Below are positions 1 through 8,589 of a DNA stretch of 64,000 nucleotides, piece after piece (the first letter of the stretch is position 1; every line of letters begins with the position of its first letter). The notes under the pieces are model-generated. The model was given only the letters and a program-made list of their open reading frames with translations, made no database searches and was not told the origin of the DNA. The DNA comes from CAVPHV01 sp963704825 (GTDB lineage: Bacteria > Actinomycetota > Acidimicrobiia > Spongiisociales > UBA5794): the NCBI GenBank assembly GCA_963704825.1, contig CAVPHV010000012.1, positions 1 through 64,000 on the forward strand. Reading direction: 5' to 3'. The translations under genes and the position numbers were made by a program.

Positions 1-477
1 TCAAGGTCAAGATGGCGTGCTCCGGTTCGATCGGCCACGGCAACCCTTCGGCCTTCGCAATGTCGTAGCCGTGGACGAGGGCCTCACCGAGCAACGTGCC
101 CGTGACAACGGACGCGGGGACGAGCACCCCCGTGAAGAAATCGACCAGATCACCTCATCGAAGGCGCCGGCCACCTCCAGATACTCGCGGGAGCCCGCCT
201 CGACCCGGTCCGCCAGCACGTCCAGGTCCCGCTCCGGGTCCGCGGCGAGCACCTCGGCGTTGTGCTCGTCAACATCTTCGGCAGCCACCGAGAACGTTCC
301 TTGGAACGCATCGATGAATGACGGGTAGCAATGCGATAGGTGGTTGGCGGTCTCGGCCACGCTCCAGGTCCCAATTGCGGTCCTGTCGGGATGCGTGGTC
401 GCTCTCATCAGGAGCGAGGCTCGAAATGCGGTCTTCTCGACGGCGGCGAGCAGCGCCGACTTCGTGGCGACGGTCAT
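1..477 (-). pseudogene. MDMPI/DinB-type protein, frame-broken and running off the left edge
   Basis: The first ~108 residues (MTVATKSALLAAVEK...) read as a DinB/mycothiol-dependent maleylpyruvate isomerase N-terminal four-helix domain, with the typical WSVAETANHLSH histidine region. The start at 477 is preceded by a strong GAGGAGG Shine-Dalgarno; an upstream in-frame start at 495 is less likely. Near position 150 the frame fails: the downstream frame reads DLVDFFTGVLVPASVVTG and then GEALVHGYDIAKAEGLPWPI, which is clearly the continuation of the same fold, whereas the original frame turns into Ser/Arg-rich noise. One base is missing, or two are extra, around 149-153. This is either a recent inactivation or a sequencing/assembly error. 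The C-terminus lies outside the window. Confidence 0.7.
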
Positions 478-649
478 GATTCCTCCTCTCGGCAACGCCG
501 GAGGGATGAGAGGGCGGCGCCCTGCGGATCGCTGCCTGTACTGCCAACGTCGCGCCGGGTGTGTCTGACTGTCAATCGGCGACGTGAACCGCCCTGGATG
601 CCGTCTCGACCCGATCGACGCTGGCCCGACTTCGTGTCACAACCACCCG

Positions 650-688
650 ATACCATCACGGTATGACCGCAGTTATACTCCAGGGTAT
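650..688 (+). promoter_or_regulatory. mazEF promoter with two inverted repeats
   Basis: A perfect inverted repeat ATACC-N5-GGTAT (650-664) is followed, centre to centre about 24-25 bp later, by a similar ATACT-N4-GGTAT (675-688). The second overlaps a TATACT -10 box (674-679) that ends 7 nt before the ATG at 687. Paired half-sites of this kind fit the autoregulation known for MazE/RHH-type antitoxins. Binding is inference. Confidence 0.5.
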
Positions 689-923
689 GAAGACCGCAAT
701 ATCGCTCCCGGACGAGCTGTTTCGGCAAGCGGACGAACTGGCGAGGAGGCTTGGGATCCCCCGCAGCCGGCTGTATACCCGGGCACTCAGCGAGTACCTG
801 GAGGCCCACGCACCCGGCCAGATCACCAGCGCCCTCGATGCCGTCTACGCCAACGCCGACTCGGCGCTCGATCCCGGCTTGGCCGTTGCCCAGACCGCAG
901 CTCTCGGCGAGGACGAGTGGTGA
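687..923 (+). CDS. MazE-like ribbon-helix-helix antitoxin
   Basis: Small (78 aa) protein beginning MKTAISLPDELFRQADELA, the classic ribbon-helix-helix strand and first helix, followed by RLGIPRSRLYTRALSEYLEAH. The C-terminus (DPGLAVAQTAALGEDEW) is acidic, as expected of a toxin-wrapping tail. An alternative ATG at 663 is in frame, but 687 fits the -10 box as a leaderless start. The stop codon overlaps the GTG of the next gene (GTGA), so the pair is translationally coupled. It would bind and neutralise the MazF-type toxin downstream and repress the operon. Confidence 0.8.
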   Translation: MKTAISLPDELFRQADELARRLGIPRSRLYTRALSEYLEAHAPGQITSALDAVYANADSALDPGLAVAQTAALGEDEW

Positions 924-1261
924 TCCAACGCGGCGACATCTACTGGGCCGATCTAGGTCAACCGGTCACGTCGGCACCCGCCAAGCGACGACCAGTCGTG
1001 ATCGTGCAGGCGGACTCCTTCAACGCCAGCCGCATCAGCACGGTCCTTGCAGCAGTTGTCACCTCGAATGAGCGACTGGCAGCGGCACCCGGCAACGTCG
1101 CCCTCCCGAAGCAGGTGTCCCGCCTCCCCAAGGACTCGGTCGTGAACGTGTCCCAGGTCGTGACCCTCGACAAGAGTGCTCTGAGTGGACGAGTCTCCTC
1201 GCTTGCCCCCGAGGCGATGACACAGATCACCGCCGGGCTCCGCCTAGTACTCGATCTCTGA
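920..1261 (+). CDS. mazF: MazF/PemK-family endoribonuclease toxin
   Basis: 113 aa starting at a GTG that overlaps the antitoxin stop by 4 bp. MVIQRGDIYWADLG followed by RRPVVIVQADSFN and TVLAAVVTSNERLAAAPGNV is the standard PemK/MazF beta-barrel sequence, with the RGDIYWADL and RRPVVIVQ motifs that form the RNA-binding and active site. VVNVSQVVTLDKSAL and the helix MTQITAGLRLVLDL complete the fold. Family proteins cut mRNA or tRNA at short sequence motifs and arrest growth; the target sequence cannot be predicted here. The length is normal and all core motifs are intact, so it is probably active. Confidence 0.9.
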   Translation: MIQRGDIYWADLGQPVTSAPAKRRPVVIVQADSFNASRISTVLAAVVTSNERLAAAPGNVALPKQVSRLPKDSVVNVSQVVTLDKSALSGRVSSLAPEAMTQITAGLRLVLDL

Positions 1262-1316
1262 ATCTGTCACCCCCACCTGCGACGATCGCGTCGTAGGCAC
1301 AGAACCTTGGAGGACG

Positions 1317-1333
1317 CCTGCCCTTCGGGCAGG
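1317..1333. terminator. GC hairpin between mazF and Uma2 gene
   Basis: Perfect 7-bp stem CCTGCCC / GGGCAGG with a TTC loop, 56 nt after the mazF stop and 24 nt before the Uma2 start. There is no T-run, so termination efficiency is uncertain. The hairpin is absent from the otherwise similar leader of the second Uma2 gene (18.4 kb). Confidence 0.4.
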
Positions 1334-1356
1334 TCCGGGGGTGTACGGCGTTAGAC

Positions 1357-1944
1357 ATGGCAACGACGACGATGCGTCCGGGCGATCGCATCCCGATGTC
1401 GTGGGACGAGTACGAGGCTCTCGGGTCTGACGTCCGCGGCGAATACATCGACGGAGCGCTGGTGATGGCACCAGCACCAAGCGGACGCCACCAGGACATC
1501 GCCCGTCGCCTTGCCAACGTCATCGAGCCGGAACTGTCCGACGGCGTCCGGGTGAGGGAAGGCTGGGGATGGAAGCCTGGCCGAGACGAATTCATCCCCG
1601 ACCTCATGGTCTTCGACGGCGACCTGCACTACGACGACCGCCGCCTCACGACAACGCCGCACCTCGCCGTCGAGGTCCTGTCCACCGACCGGGCACGCGA
1701 CATCATCAGGAAGGCGGCCAAATACGCTGCGGTCGGCCTCGAGCGCTACTGGATCGTCGACGCGGGCGATCCCGCGGGTGAGCCCGGCGAAACCACTCGC
1801 GGCGGCGTTCTCGAGATCATCGAGTACCGCCCAGTCCACGGCGTGTTCGTCGAGCAGGCCCGCCACCAGCCCGGCACCGTCGTCACCCTCGAGGTCGCCC
1901 CGGATAGCACCGTCACCTTCGACCCGGCGATCCTGCTCGACTGA
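1357..1944 (+). CDS. Uma2-family (DUF820) restriction-endonuclease-fold protein, copy 1
   Basis: 195 aa of the PD-(D/E)XK-fold Uma2 family, common in multiple copies in actinobacteria and cyanobacteria. Visible family motifs are MSWDEYEAL, RGEYIDGALVMAPAPS, DEFIPDLMVFD (metal-binding Asp), LAVEVLS (Glu) and IIRKAAKYAAVGLERYWIVD (Lys and C-terminal core). The biological role of the family is not settled; nuclease activity is inferred from the fold. It is closely related to the protein at 18435-18974, including the first 15 residues and the sequence just upstream, but carries an extra ~14-residue segment after WIVDAGD. A TACGGC -10-like box lies 7 nt before the ATG. Confidence 0.85.
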   Translation: MATTTMRPGDRIPMSWDEYEALGSDVRGEYIDGALVMAPAPSGRHQDIARRLANVIEPELSDGVRVREGWGWKPGRDEFIPDLMVFDGDLHYDDRRLTTTPHLAVEVLSTDRARDIIRKAAKYAAVGLERYWIVDAGDPAGEPGETTRGGVLEIIEYRPVHGVFVEQARHQPGTVVTLEVAPDSTVTFDPAILLD

Positions 1945-2049
1945 GGCACAGACGGGTCACCCTGCCCGCTGGATGCGACGATCTGCCCTAGCGAACCGCC
2001 GCCCGACCAGGTCGAATGGGACTTCCGCAAACGTGCCGAGGAGCAACCC

Positions 2050-2484
2050 ATGGGTGTCGGAAACACGCTGACGATCGGAATGCTGGAATCTCCGTTGCAC
2101 GCGATGATGAGCCGGGGCCTCCTGGTCCTCGAATATGAAGGGCGCCGCTCCGGCAAACGCTACGAGCTGCCCCTGCAGTACATCGAGGATGACGGAGGCT
2201 TCTACATCTGGGCGGGAAATGCCGAGGAGAAGACCTGGTGGCGCAACTTCAGACAGCCCGCACCGGTGACCGTGCAACTGCGCGGCGAAGAGGTCACCGC
2301 CACCGCCTCCCTCGTAGACGATCCCACCCGACGCGCCGAACTGCTGGCCGCCTACTTGAAGCGGTACCCGTACACGACACCGGTCGGACGACCCAAGTTC
2401 ATCGGCCAACGCTGGCATCCCACCGACGATGAGCTCGCCGAGGTGGCGAAGTCCATCGTCATGGTCGCCATCGACCCCGATTGA
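2050..2484 (+). CDS. DDN-type nitroreductase/F420-dependent enzyme
   Basis: 144 aa of the split beta-barrel deazaflavin-dependent nitroreductase (DDN) family. LLVLEYEGRRSGKRYELPLQYI, then GGFYIWAGNAEEKTWWRNF and PAPVTVQLRGEEVTA are family-typical; the RRSGK segment and the WWRN region contact the cofactor in homologues. These enzymes use F420H2 to reduce quinones or nitro compounds. GAGGAG precedes the ATG by about 6 nt. It follows Uma2 by ~105 bp on the same strand without obvious coupling. The substrate is unknown. Confidence 0.8.
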   Translation: MGVGNTLTIGMLESPLHAMMSRGLLVLEYEGRRSGKRYELPLQYIEDDGGFYIWAGNAEEKTWWRNFRQPAPVTVQLRGEEVTATASLVDDPTRRAELLAAYLKRYPYTTPVGRPKFIGQRWHPTDDELAEVAKSIVMVAIDPD

Positions 2485-2543
2485 GAACGAATGCACGACC
2501 CAACCACACGCTCAATGATGAAGCCAACCACGAGAAGGAAGCC

Positions 2544-2945
2544 ATGACCACCACCCAACTCCCGCAACGCTGCGCTTCAGCGCAGACCAAGAAGCAATGG
2601 AACGAACTCACCCGGTGCCAGCAGTCTGCGGTCGTCGGCGCTGCCGTCGTCCAGCTCACCCTGCTGGCTGCAGCTCAGATCGACATCACCCGCCGTCCGA
2701 AGGAGCAGATCCGCGGCGCCAAGCTGCTGTGGCGGATCTTGGTGCTCGTCAACTTCATCGGCCCCATCGCCTACTTCGCCATTGGGCGCAAGCGCAGCGC
2801 CGCCACGGAACCCGCTGAGGAAGCCACCGCCACCGAACCCGCCGGGGCCGAAGAACCCGCCGAAGATTCCGCCAAGACCGAGGAACCGGCCGAGGAAGAA
2901 GCCCAGTCCGAAGCTGAGGCCACCGACGATCCCGATCAGGCCTGA
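2544..2945 (+). CDS. small PLDc_N-type membrane protein with acidic tail
   Basis: 133 aa. The central part (QQSAVVGAAVVQLTLLAAAQ, DITRRPKEQIRGAKLLW, RILVLVNFIGPIAYFAIGRK) matches the two-helix PLDc_N (phospholipase D N-terminal-like, cardiolipin synthase leader) module that often stands alone in actinobacteria. The last ~50 residues are a low-complexity E/A/P/T-rich acidic tail. The start at 2544 is chosen because GAGAAGGAAG lies directly upstream; an earlier in-frame ATG at 2481 lacks such a site. Function unknown; probably a membrane scaffold or sensor. Confidence 0.7.
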   Translation: MTTTQLPQRCASAQTKKQWNELTRCQQSAVVGAAVVQLTLLAAAQIDITRRPKEQIRGAKLLWRILVLVNFIGPIAYFAIGRKRSAATEPAEEATATEPAGAEEPAEDSAKTEEPAEEEAQSEAEATDDPDQA

Positions 2946-2951
2946 GGCCGG

Positions 2952-3323
2952 TCAGCGGCGGGCGCCCTCGAGGCGGTCCCGATAGGCGCCGATCGCACGA
3001 TCGGCGATCGCTTCCGGCGATTCACCCGTCGCTTCGCTGCGGTCGCTCAGCCATTCCACCAGGTCGGCGCGGATCCGCAGGCCGCGGCCGCCGCGCCCAC
3101 CGGCACGCACGATCTCGACATAACCGACGAGCACGACCAGACCGATGAGGAAGAGCACCGCCACGAGAATCGCCCGCATCATGGCGTCGCCGTGCCACAC
3201 CTGCACGACCTCTCCAGGTACCGGGGCACCGACACGGAACGCCCGAAACAGGTACACCACGATGTACCCGCCGGTGTAGACCAGAAAGCCGATCAGGATG
3301 AGCAGCGGGAAAAGTCGCTTCAT
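2952..3323 (-). CDS. two-helix membrane protein, last gene of the phoD operon
   Basis: 123 aa, not recognised. MKRLFPLLILIGFLVYTGGY begins an N-terminal transmembrane helix; a second helix (ILVAVLFLIGLVVLVGYVEI) spans about residues 51-70. The cytoplasmic end (LRIRADLVEWLSDRSEATGE and SPEAIADRAIGAYRDRLEGA) looks like a short helical domain. Its ATG overlaps the stop of the upstream gene by 4 bp (ATGA), so it is co-translated with the operon starting at 8114. Function unknown. Confidence 0.7.
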   Translation of the reverse strand: MKRLFPLLILIGFLVYTGGYIVVYLFRAFRVGAPVPGEVVQVWHGDAMMRAILVAVLFLIGLVVLVGYVEIVRAGGRGGRGLRIRADLVEWLSDRSEATGESPEAIADRAIGAYRDRLEGARR

Positions 3324-3856
3324 GGGTTCTCCGTTTCGTTACCGACCAACACCTCAGGGTTCTCGGGAGGCATCACGGGCTTGCCGAGCCAGGTCCGCTC
3401 GATGAGCGCCCGCACCACACGAACCGACTGCAGCGACACCGCGGCGGGGATCAGGCTCACCAGGGCAACGAGCAACAGGAACCCCCCAACGCCGTAGCCG
3501 ACGACCAGCATCCATTCGTCGTCGTACAGCCAGCCCAGCGGGTCGAGATACATGTCGAGGCCAAACTGCACCGTCAGCAGCCCAAGCCCGGCAAAGACCG
3601 CAGCGGCGATCACGTACACCCGCCGGGCCCGGGCCGCCCGCTGCGGGATCGAGAAGGGGGCAACGTCGGCGTCGATCGGCGCGGCCACCCGCGCCACGGT
3701 GCCCAGGGCCTCTCGGGTGATCTGCTGACGGCGCCGCACCGACCGCGACGGGAACAGTCCCGCCATCCATTGCGCCGCCACGACCGCACCGGAGATCAGA
3801 ATGCCGACGGTCATCAGAGCCGGCACGAACACTGCGAACACGCCGGCTCCCATCAT
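3320..3856 (-). CDS. multi-helix membrane protein in the phoD/dikinase operon
   Basis: 178 aa, not recognised. The start is the ATG of an ATGATG that overlaps the dikinase stop (ATGA coupling); the open frame extends further upstream but only as an antisense-like shadow of the dikinase gene. Hydrophobic segments near residues 4-32, 72-92 and 108-140 predict about four membrane helices, joined by a basic loop (FPSRSVRRRQQITREAL). The very tight coupling suggests it acts with the dikinase-like protein, perhaps as its membrane anchor or as a transporter, but that is inference only. Confidence 0.65.
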   Translation of the reverse strand: MMGAGVFAVFVPALMTVGILISGAVVAAQWMAGLFPSRSVRRRQQITREALGTVARVAAPIDADVAPFSIPQRAARARRVYVIAAAVFAGLGLLTVQFGLDMYLDPLGWLYDDEWMLVVGYGVGGFLLLVALVSLIPAAVSLQSVRVVRALIERTWLGKPVMPPENPEVLVGNETENP

Positions 3857-6441
3857 GAGGTACCCCCAGGCTCTTCCGTCAAGTCCACGGCGATCCGAAC
3901 GACGCCTCGGGTCCCATCGACCTCCACCACGGCGCCGTCTCCGAGGAGACGGGTAGCGTCGGGGACATTCAATACGGCGGGGACGCCCAGCTCGCGGGCG
4001 ACGATGGCCGCATGCGACAGCGGTCCGCCCCGCTCCAACACCAGGGCCCCGGCTCGCAGGAACAGCGGTGTCCACGAAGCGTCGGTGGAGTTGGCCACCA
4101 ACACCTCGCCCGGCTCCAATGCGTCCCCGTCCTCCAGTCCGTTGACGCACCGCACCGCTCCCCGGAACGACCCCGCACTCGCCGCCCACCCCACGAGCAC
4201 CTCACCGTCGGACCCGGCCGCTACGACGGTGCCGGGATCGCCGACGAACGTAGCCGGGAGCGGGCATCCGGCTTGGGCCTGGAGGCGGGCGGCGCCTCGG
4301 CGGCGTAGCTCGACCCGAGTCACCACCTCGCCGCCTCGCAGCATCCCCTCGAACTCACCGTCGCTGAACAACTCGACGTCGCCGACCGCATCGAGGTGGC
4401 CGGACCGGACCAGCCGTCGCGCCCCCTCGATGATCACCCGCCGCTCCATCCCGCTGAGCGCCAGCAGCGCCCCCTTGGCCCGCTCCCGCAGGGTCAAGAA
4501 CCTAACGACGTCGCTGCTCAGCCGCAGGAGCAACCGCCGCCGCAGATCAACGATCTGACCCGACAACACCCGCATGGTGCGCCACTTGCGAGTGGTGCCG
4601 ACGGCATCGATTCGCGCGACGATTGAGCTGTCCGGGCGAGGTGTTTCAGCGGGTCTGGTCGACACGGCGCTCCGGACGAGTTCCCACAGCCGCTCCGGAG
4701 CCTCGGCGAACGTCGCGCCCCCGTACACGGCAATAGACCCGAAGTCCCGTGCCTCCTCCTCGACGGCGGCCACCAGCTCGACTCCGCCAGCCGCGAGGAG
4801 ACGCCGCTTCACGTCGGCGACCTCACCCTCGTCGAGGACTCGCCGCAGCGCCGGAGTAGCGGCATCGTCGATGACGCCGCGCAGCCGCGCCACCCGGCTG
4901 GGCCCGACCATTGCGTGCTGCAACGTGCCCGACGTCACCAACTGGGCGGCGCTGCGACCTTCCTCGTCGCCGAGCCACCGGCACAACAGCAGCTCGAGGG
5001 TGCGATACATGGATGCGGCAGCCGCCGATGCAGCGAGCTCGGCCGCAGTGCCCCGCCACGCCAGGTCGCGCAGCTCTCGGCGGTAGCCGAGAAGCTGGTA
5101 GAGCTTCAGGTCGGCCGGGTCCGGCTCGATTACCGGCAGACACGAAACCGCGGTGCACAGCACTTGGACATCGTGCTCGACCCGGCGCTGCTGCTTCCAG
5201 TTCCTGATCAAGGGGCCGAGCCCAACCCGAGCCCGACCCGACGGTTCCGGTTCACTCGGTACGGCGTTCGGCCCCAGATACCCTCCATCGACGTCGGCCG
5301 CGCTCGACGCCGGCATCGTGTCCGCGGCGTCCCGCAGCACGCTGAGGTTCACCGCGGCTCTGCCCCGGAAGCGCGCGACCACCGGCCGCGACCGCAGCGG
5401 GGTTGTGCTGCCGAACTCGCCGAGCAGGGACCGGAAGGCGGCGTCGAGCATGGGGCGGTTGATGCTCCACACGAGCGGGGAGATCACGCCGGGCAGCATC
5501 TCGCCGATGCCTTCCGGGGTGTAGACGTCATCCGGGGATGCTGAGGTGTCGAAGCCGTCGTCGTCGGAGGCCAGCGGGGCGCCCACCGTGATCGGGCGGG
5601 CCTGGAGCACCCACAGGTGCCCGCCCTCCACCGACCACTCGACGTCCTGCGGCTCGCCCATCCGCCGCTCGATTCGCAAACCCAACCTGGCGATGTCCTC
5701 AAGAAATGGCGGTGGGCGATGGTGGCCGGCGATCACGCCAAGCGAGTCCCGATCGATCACGAAGTCGGCCGGCGTCACCCGCCCGGAGACCAGTTGTTCG
5801 CCCATCCCAGCAACCGACTCCACCCGGAGCGTGCTGCCATCACCTTGTGGATCGCGGGTGAAGATCACCCCCGACCACTGCGCCGGAACCTGCCGCTGGA
5901 TGATCACGGCCATGGCTTGGTCCTCGTCGGCGATCCCCACTCGGCGGCGATAGGAGCGAGCCCCGGGGAACCAGAGCGACGCCCAGCAGCGCCGGATGGC
6001 ATCAAAGGTGGCAGCGACCGAATCGACATCCAGGTAGGTGCGGTATTGCCCGGCGAACGACCGATCGTCCATGTCCTCGGCGGTCGCCGACGATCGTACG
6101 GCGAGGCGACCCTGGGCCAGCAGCGGAGAGACGCCGGCGATTACCTGATCGGCTATGTCCGCCGGCAGCGGTTGCGCGAGGAACGCCCCCTCGATTGCGG
6201 CCTCCTCGGCGGCAAGCACCGGCGCCGGGGGCAGCGGAGCGGAGGCGAGATCGTCGACCAGCGCCGCAATGGGACCCGCCGTCACGAATCGGGTGTAGGC
6301 GGTGGAATGGATGACGAACGCCTCGGGGACCGCAAAGCCATGTTCGACGAGGCGATCCAGCGCCCAGGCCTTGCCTCCTGCCAGATCACGGTCGATCCCG
6401 GTGCCGTCGAGATGCTCGAGGGTGCGGTGCAGGGTCGTCAC
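3853..6441 (-). CDS. PEP-synthase/rifampin-phosphotransferase-like ATP dikinase, copy 1
   Basis: 862 aa with a GTG start overlapping the phoD-like stop (GTGA). The N-terminal PPDK/PEPS ATP-grasp domain has AGGKAWALDRL (~21-31), RLAVRSSATAEDMDDRSFAG (112-131) and VEWSVEGGHLWVLQARPITV. A long middle domain follows, and a C-terminal swivelling phosphohistidine domain has ERGGPLSHAAIVARELGVPA with the catalytic His near residue 810. The PEP-binding TIM barrel of true PEP synthase is missing. This ATP-grasp/middle/His order is that of rifampin phosphotransferase and related dikinases, which transfer the beta-phosphate of ATP to a hydroxyl via His. The substrate is unknown; the operon with a phosphatase and membrane proteins suggests a cell-envelope or secreted-compound substrate rather than rifampin. 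Confidence 0.8.
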   Translation of the reverse strand: MTTLHRTLEHLDGTGIDRDLAGGKAWALDRLVEHGFAVPEAFVIHSTAYTRFVTAGPIAALVDDLASAPLPPAPVLAAEEAAIEGAFLAQPLPADIADQVIAGVSPLLAQGRLAVRSSATAEDMDDRSFAGQYRTYLDVDSVAATFDAIRRCWASLWFPGARSYRRRVGIADEDQAMAVIIQRQVPAQWSGVIFTRDPQGDGSTLRVESVAGMGEQLVSGRVTPADFVIDRDSLGVIAGHHRPPPFLEDIARLGLRIERRMGEPQDVEWSVEGGHLWVLQARPITVGAPLASDDDGFDTSASPDDVYTPEGIGEMLPGVISPLVWSINRPMLDAAFRSLLGEFGSTTPLRSRPVVARFRGRAAVNLSVLRDAADTMPASSAADVDGGYLGPNAVPSEPEPSGRARVGLGPLIRNWKQQRRVEHDVQVLCTAVSCLPVIEPDPADLKLYQLLGYRRELRDLAWRGTAAELAASAAAASMYRTLELLLCRWLGDEEGRSAAQLVTSGTLQHAMVGPSRVARLRGVIDDAATPALRRVLDEGEVADVKRRLLAAGGVELVAAVEEEARDFGSIAVYGGATFAEAPERLWELVRSAVSTRPAETPRPDSSIVARIDAVGTTRKWRTMRVLSGQIVDLRRRLLLRLSSDVVRFLTLRERAKGALLALSGMERRVIIEGARRLVRSGHLDAVGDVELFSDGEFEGMLRGGEVVTRVELRRRGAARLQAQAGCPLPATFVGDPGTVVAAGSDGEVLVGWAASAGSFRGAVRCVNGLEDGDALEPGEVLVANSTDASWTPLFLRAGALVLERGGPLSHAAIVARELGVPAVLNVPDATRLLGDGAVVEVDGTRGVVRIAVDLTEEPGGTS

Positions 6442-8114
6442 GCGGAACCCTCCGGCACCGTGAAGGACCACGTCATGACCTCGCTGCCATCCCAGCTGCG
6501 GCCGGTCAGCCGAACCTGGAGACCGCCTTCGTTGTCGATGACCTCGATCACACCGAACTGTCCTCCACCGGGGACGGCTCCCTCGCTGTAAGGGCCGCCC
6601 TTGAGCGAACCGGGCCGATCCAGTGCACCGGCGTGGAATACGGGGAACCCGGGCCCGTCGCCGCTGTAGGTGTTGTGTGTGCCGTCGTCGATCGCCAGCA
6701 TGTGGGCGTCGCCGGAGATCATCAGGAACCCGGGGAACTGGAGCCGCTCGATGAGTTCGGCGATGTGCCGCCGCTCGTCCGGGAACGCACCCCAATGATC
6801 GGCGCCGGGCTCCGGGTCGGCGATCCACGGGTCCGGGTTGACCCACAGCACCAGTGGATACTCATCGGCCGCGTGGCTGAGTTCGTCCTCGAGCCACGCC
6901 AGCTGTTCGCTTCCCAGCATCGACCCCGCCGGGTCGCGCCCCGACCGGGTGTCCGTGATGATCACCCGCACCCCGCCGATGGTGAACGCCTGGAAGATCG
7001 GTTCGTCGTCGCCGCGCAGCGGGTAGTGCGGAACGAGGTCCCGATACACCGCCATGGCGGCGGGCCGACTCGCCGCCGATGCGTCGGCGTCGTTTTGGCT
7101 GTAGTCGTGATCGTCCCAGACGTAGGCGATCGGCACCGACCGATAGAGCGCCGCCTGCGCCGGTCGGGTCAGCGCCTCCTCATACGCCGCACGGAAGGCC
7201 TCGGGATCGTCGGGGCCGATGTCCCCGTAGAACAGGTCGCCGGTGATGATGTACAGATCCGGCGTCACGGCGCGAATCGCATCGAAGACCGCGCCGTTCG
7301 AGCCGCGGCGCGCACACGATGAGAACACAATCGTCACATCGGCGGCACCGTCGGGAAACGTTGCGGTCGACCCCTCGGGACCCCGACCAAGCGACGTCTC
7401 GATGACGTAGCGATAGGAGGATCCCGGCGCCAGTCCGGCAACGCCGAACCGGACGATCCCGTCCTCGTCGCCGGTCGCCGTCCCCGCCTGCAGCCACTCG
7501 CCGTCCGGGTCGGCCGCAACGAGCAGCGCCACCGGCCCGGCTGCGTCGACCGCGGCGACCACCGAGAACCCATCCGTGTCCGCGGCGCCGGACCACATCC
7601 ACCGCACGGGTGATGGCTCCGGTGCCGGCGTCGCCGACTCTGGGTGAGAGGGTCCGAAAACGGCGTCGTACGCTGCATAGGCGGCGTACCCGCCGGCGGC
7701 CAGGACGACTCCCAGAACGACGAGGTAGACGGCAACCGCAGCCGGGCTGCGCACCCGGCGCCATGCCAGAATGAAGAACGTCGACGCCGGGACGAGCGCC
7801 ACGACGGGGATCACACCTGCGACGGGACCAAAGTGGGAGGCGACCGCGACTCCGCCGACCACAGCGACCAGCGCCAGCCAGAACCCCCCGAACCCTTCGA
7901 AGCGGATGACCAGCACGCCGCCTACCGCAATCGCGAACACGGCGATGGGCCACACGATTGATTCCCAGTCGTGGACCTCGGCACCGCCGAGTGCAAGGCG
8001 GATGAGCGTGAACGCAACCATCGCCGCCAGGGCGCCGCCCAGCCAGATGCGTCCCCAGCGCCGCAAGGTGGTTGCCGCCTGGGGCGTGATCCCAGAACTC
8101 GATGCTGCCAACAT
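6438..8114 (-). CDS. PhoD-like metallophosphatase with N-terminal membrane helices
   Basis: 558 aa. The N-terminal ~170 residues contain about five hydrophobic helices; then a short beta domain (residues ~175-250) precedes the PhoD catalytic core: VTIVFSSCARRG, YIITGDLFYGDIGPDDP, PIAYVWDDHDYSQNDADAS, VIITDTRS, LVLWVNPDPW and FLMISGDAHMLAIDDG, the metal-binding Asp, Asn and His positions of alkaline phosphatase D. It probably hydrolyses phosphate esters or diesters outside the membrane. ATG 8114 has GAGG upstream; a TTG at 8120 is also in frame. It is the first gene of a four-gene operon in which every junction is a 4-bp overlap. Confidence 0.8.
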   Translation of the reverse strand: MLAASSSGITPQAATTLRRWGRIWLGGALAAMVAFTLIRLALGGAEVHDWESIVWPIAVFAIAVGGVLVIRFEGFGGFWLALVAVVGGVAVASHFGPVAGVIPVVALVPASTFFILAWRRVRSPAAVAVYLVVLGVVLAAGGYAAYAAYDAVFGPSHPESATPAPEPSPVRWMWSGAADTDGFSVVAAVDAAGPVALLVAADPDGEWLQAGTATGDEDGIVRFGVAGLAPGSSYRYVIETSLGRGPEGSTATFPDGAADVTIVFSSCARRGSNGAVFDAIRAVTPDLYIITGDLFYGDIGPDDPEAFRAAYEEALTRPAQAALYRSVPIAYVWDDHDYSQNDADASAASRPAAMAVYRDLVPHYPLRGDDEPIFQAFTIGGVRVIITDTRSGRDPAGSMLGSEQLAWLEDELSHAADEYPLVLWVNPDPWIADPEPGADHWGAFPDERRHIAELIERLQFPGFLMISGDAHMLAIDDGTHNTYSGDGPGFPVFHAGALDRPGSLKGGPYSEGAVPGGGQFGVIEVIDNEGGLQVRLTGRSWDGSEVMTWSFTVPEGSA

Positions 8115-8274
8115 CGCCAATCCTCGCTCGTACCCCTCAACGTACGACGCGCCGGCTCAAACGAGAAGTGGCAAATGGCTCACCGGGAAGCGACATCGGT
8201 CCGAGGTGAGACGGCCGTGTCCGGCGGGACGGGCGGCCCTACTCAGGTGGCTCCCGCCTTCGTAGTCTGGAGAT

Positions 8275-8565
8275 GTGGACGGCACCGCACCGGTCGCGGG
8301 GGCAACGACCAGTCGGCGGACGCTGCTGGCGATCGTCGTCGGGGTCGCGCTGCTCCCCCTTGCCAACGTCGCCGTGCGGATCACGCTGCTCGAGAAGTTC
8401 CTGTGGACCGAGGACTTCCTTCCGGGAGCCCCGCCCGACATGGTCCTGGAGCCGAAGGCGTGGAGCACCACATGCGAGTCGATCACCTTCGCCGTGCTCG
8501 TTGACAACGGGTCGGGTGGCCGCAACGCAACGGCGGACGCCGGCGCCGATCCCGTGCCAAGCTGA
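8275..8565 (+). CDS. small single-helix membrane protein (hypothetical)
   Basis: 96 aa from GTG 8275 (ATG 8273 belongs to another frame). One hydrophobic helix (TLLAIVVGVALLPLANVAV, ~16-34), then a polar outside part with one Cys. It lies alone between the divergent phoD operon and the convergent recD. No family recognised and no clear Shine-Dalgarno; a long antisense frame also covers it, so its reality is uncertain. Confidence 0.4.
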   Translation: MDGTAPVAGATTSRRTLLAIVVGVALLPLANVAVRITLLEKFLWTEDFLPGAPPDMVLEPKAWSTTCESITFAVLVDNGSGGRNATADAGADPVPS

Positions 8566-8567
8566 GG

Positions 8568-8589
8568 CGTTCCTTCCACGTGAGGAACG
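8568..8589. terminator. hairpin between convergent genes
   Basis: CGTTCCT - 8 nt - AGGAACG, a 7-bp perfect stem in the 51-bp gap between the small membrane ORF (+) and recD (-). No T-tract on either side, so only a moderate candidate for a bidirectional terminator. Confidence 0.4.

Noticed and set aside
3853..6441. True phosphoenolpyruvate synthase
   Set aside because: The C-terminal PEP-binding TIM barrel is missing; the phosphohistidine domain is at the very end, as in rifampin phosphotransferase-like enzymes.
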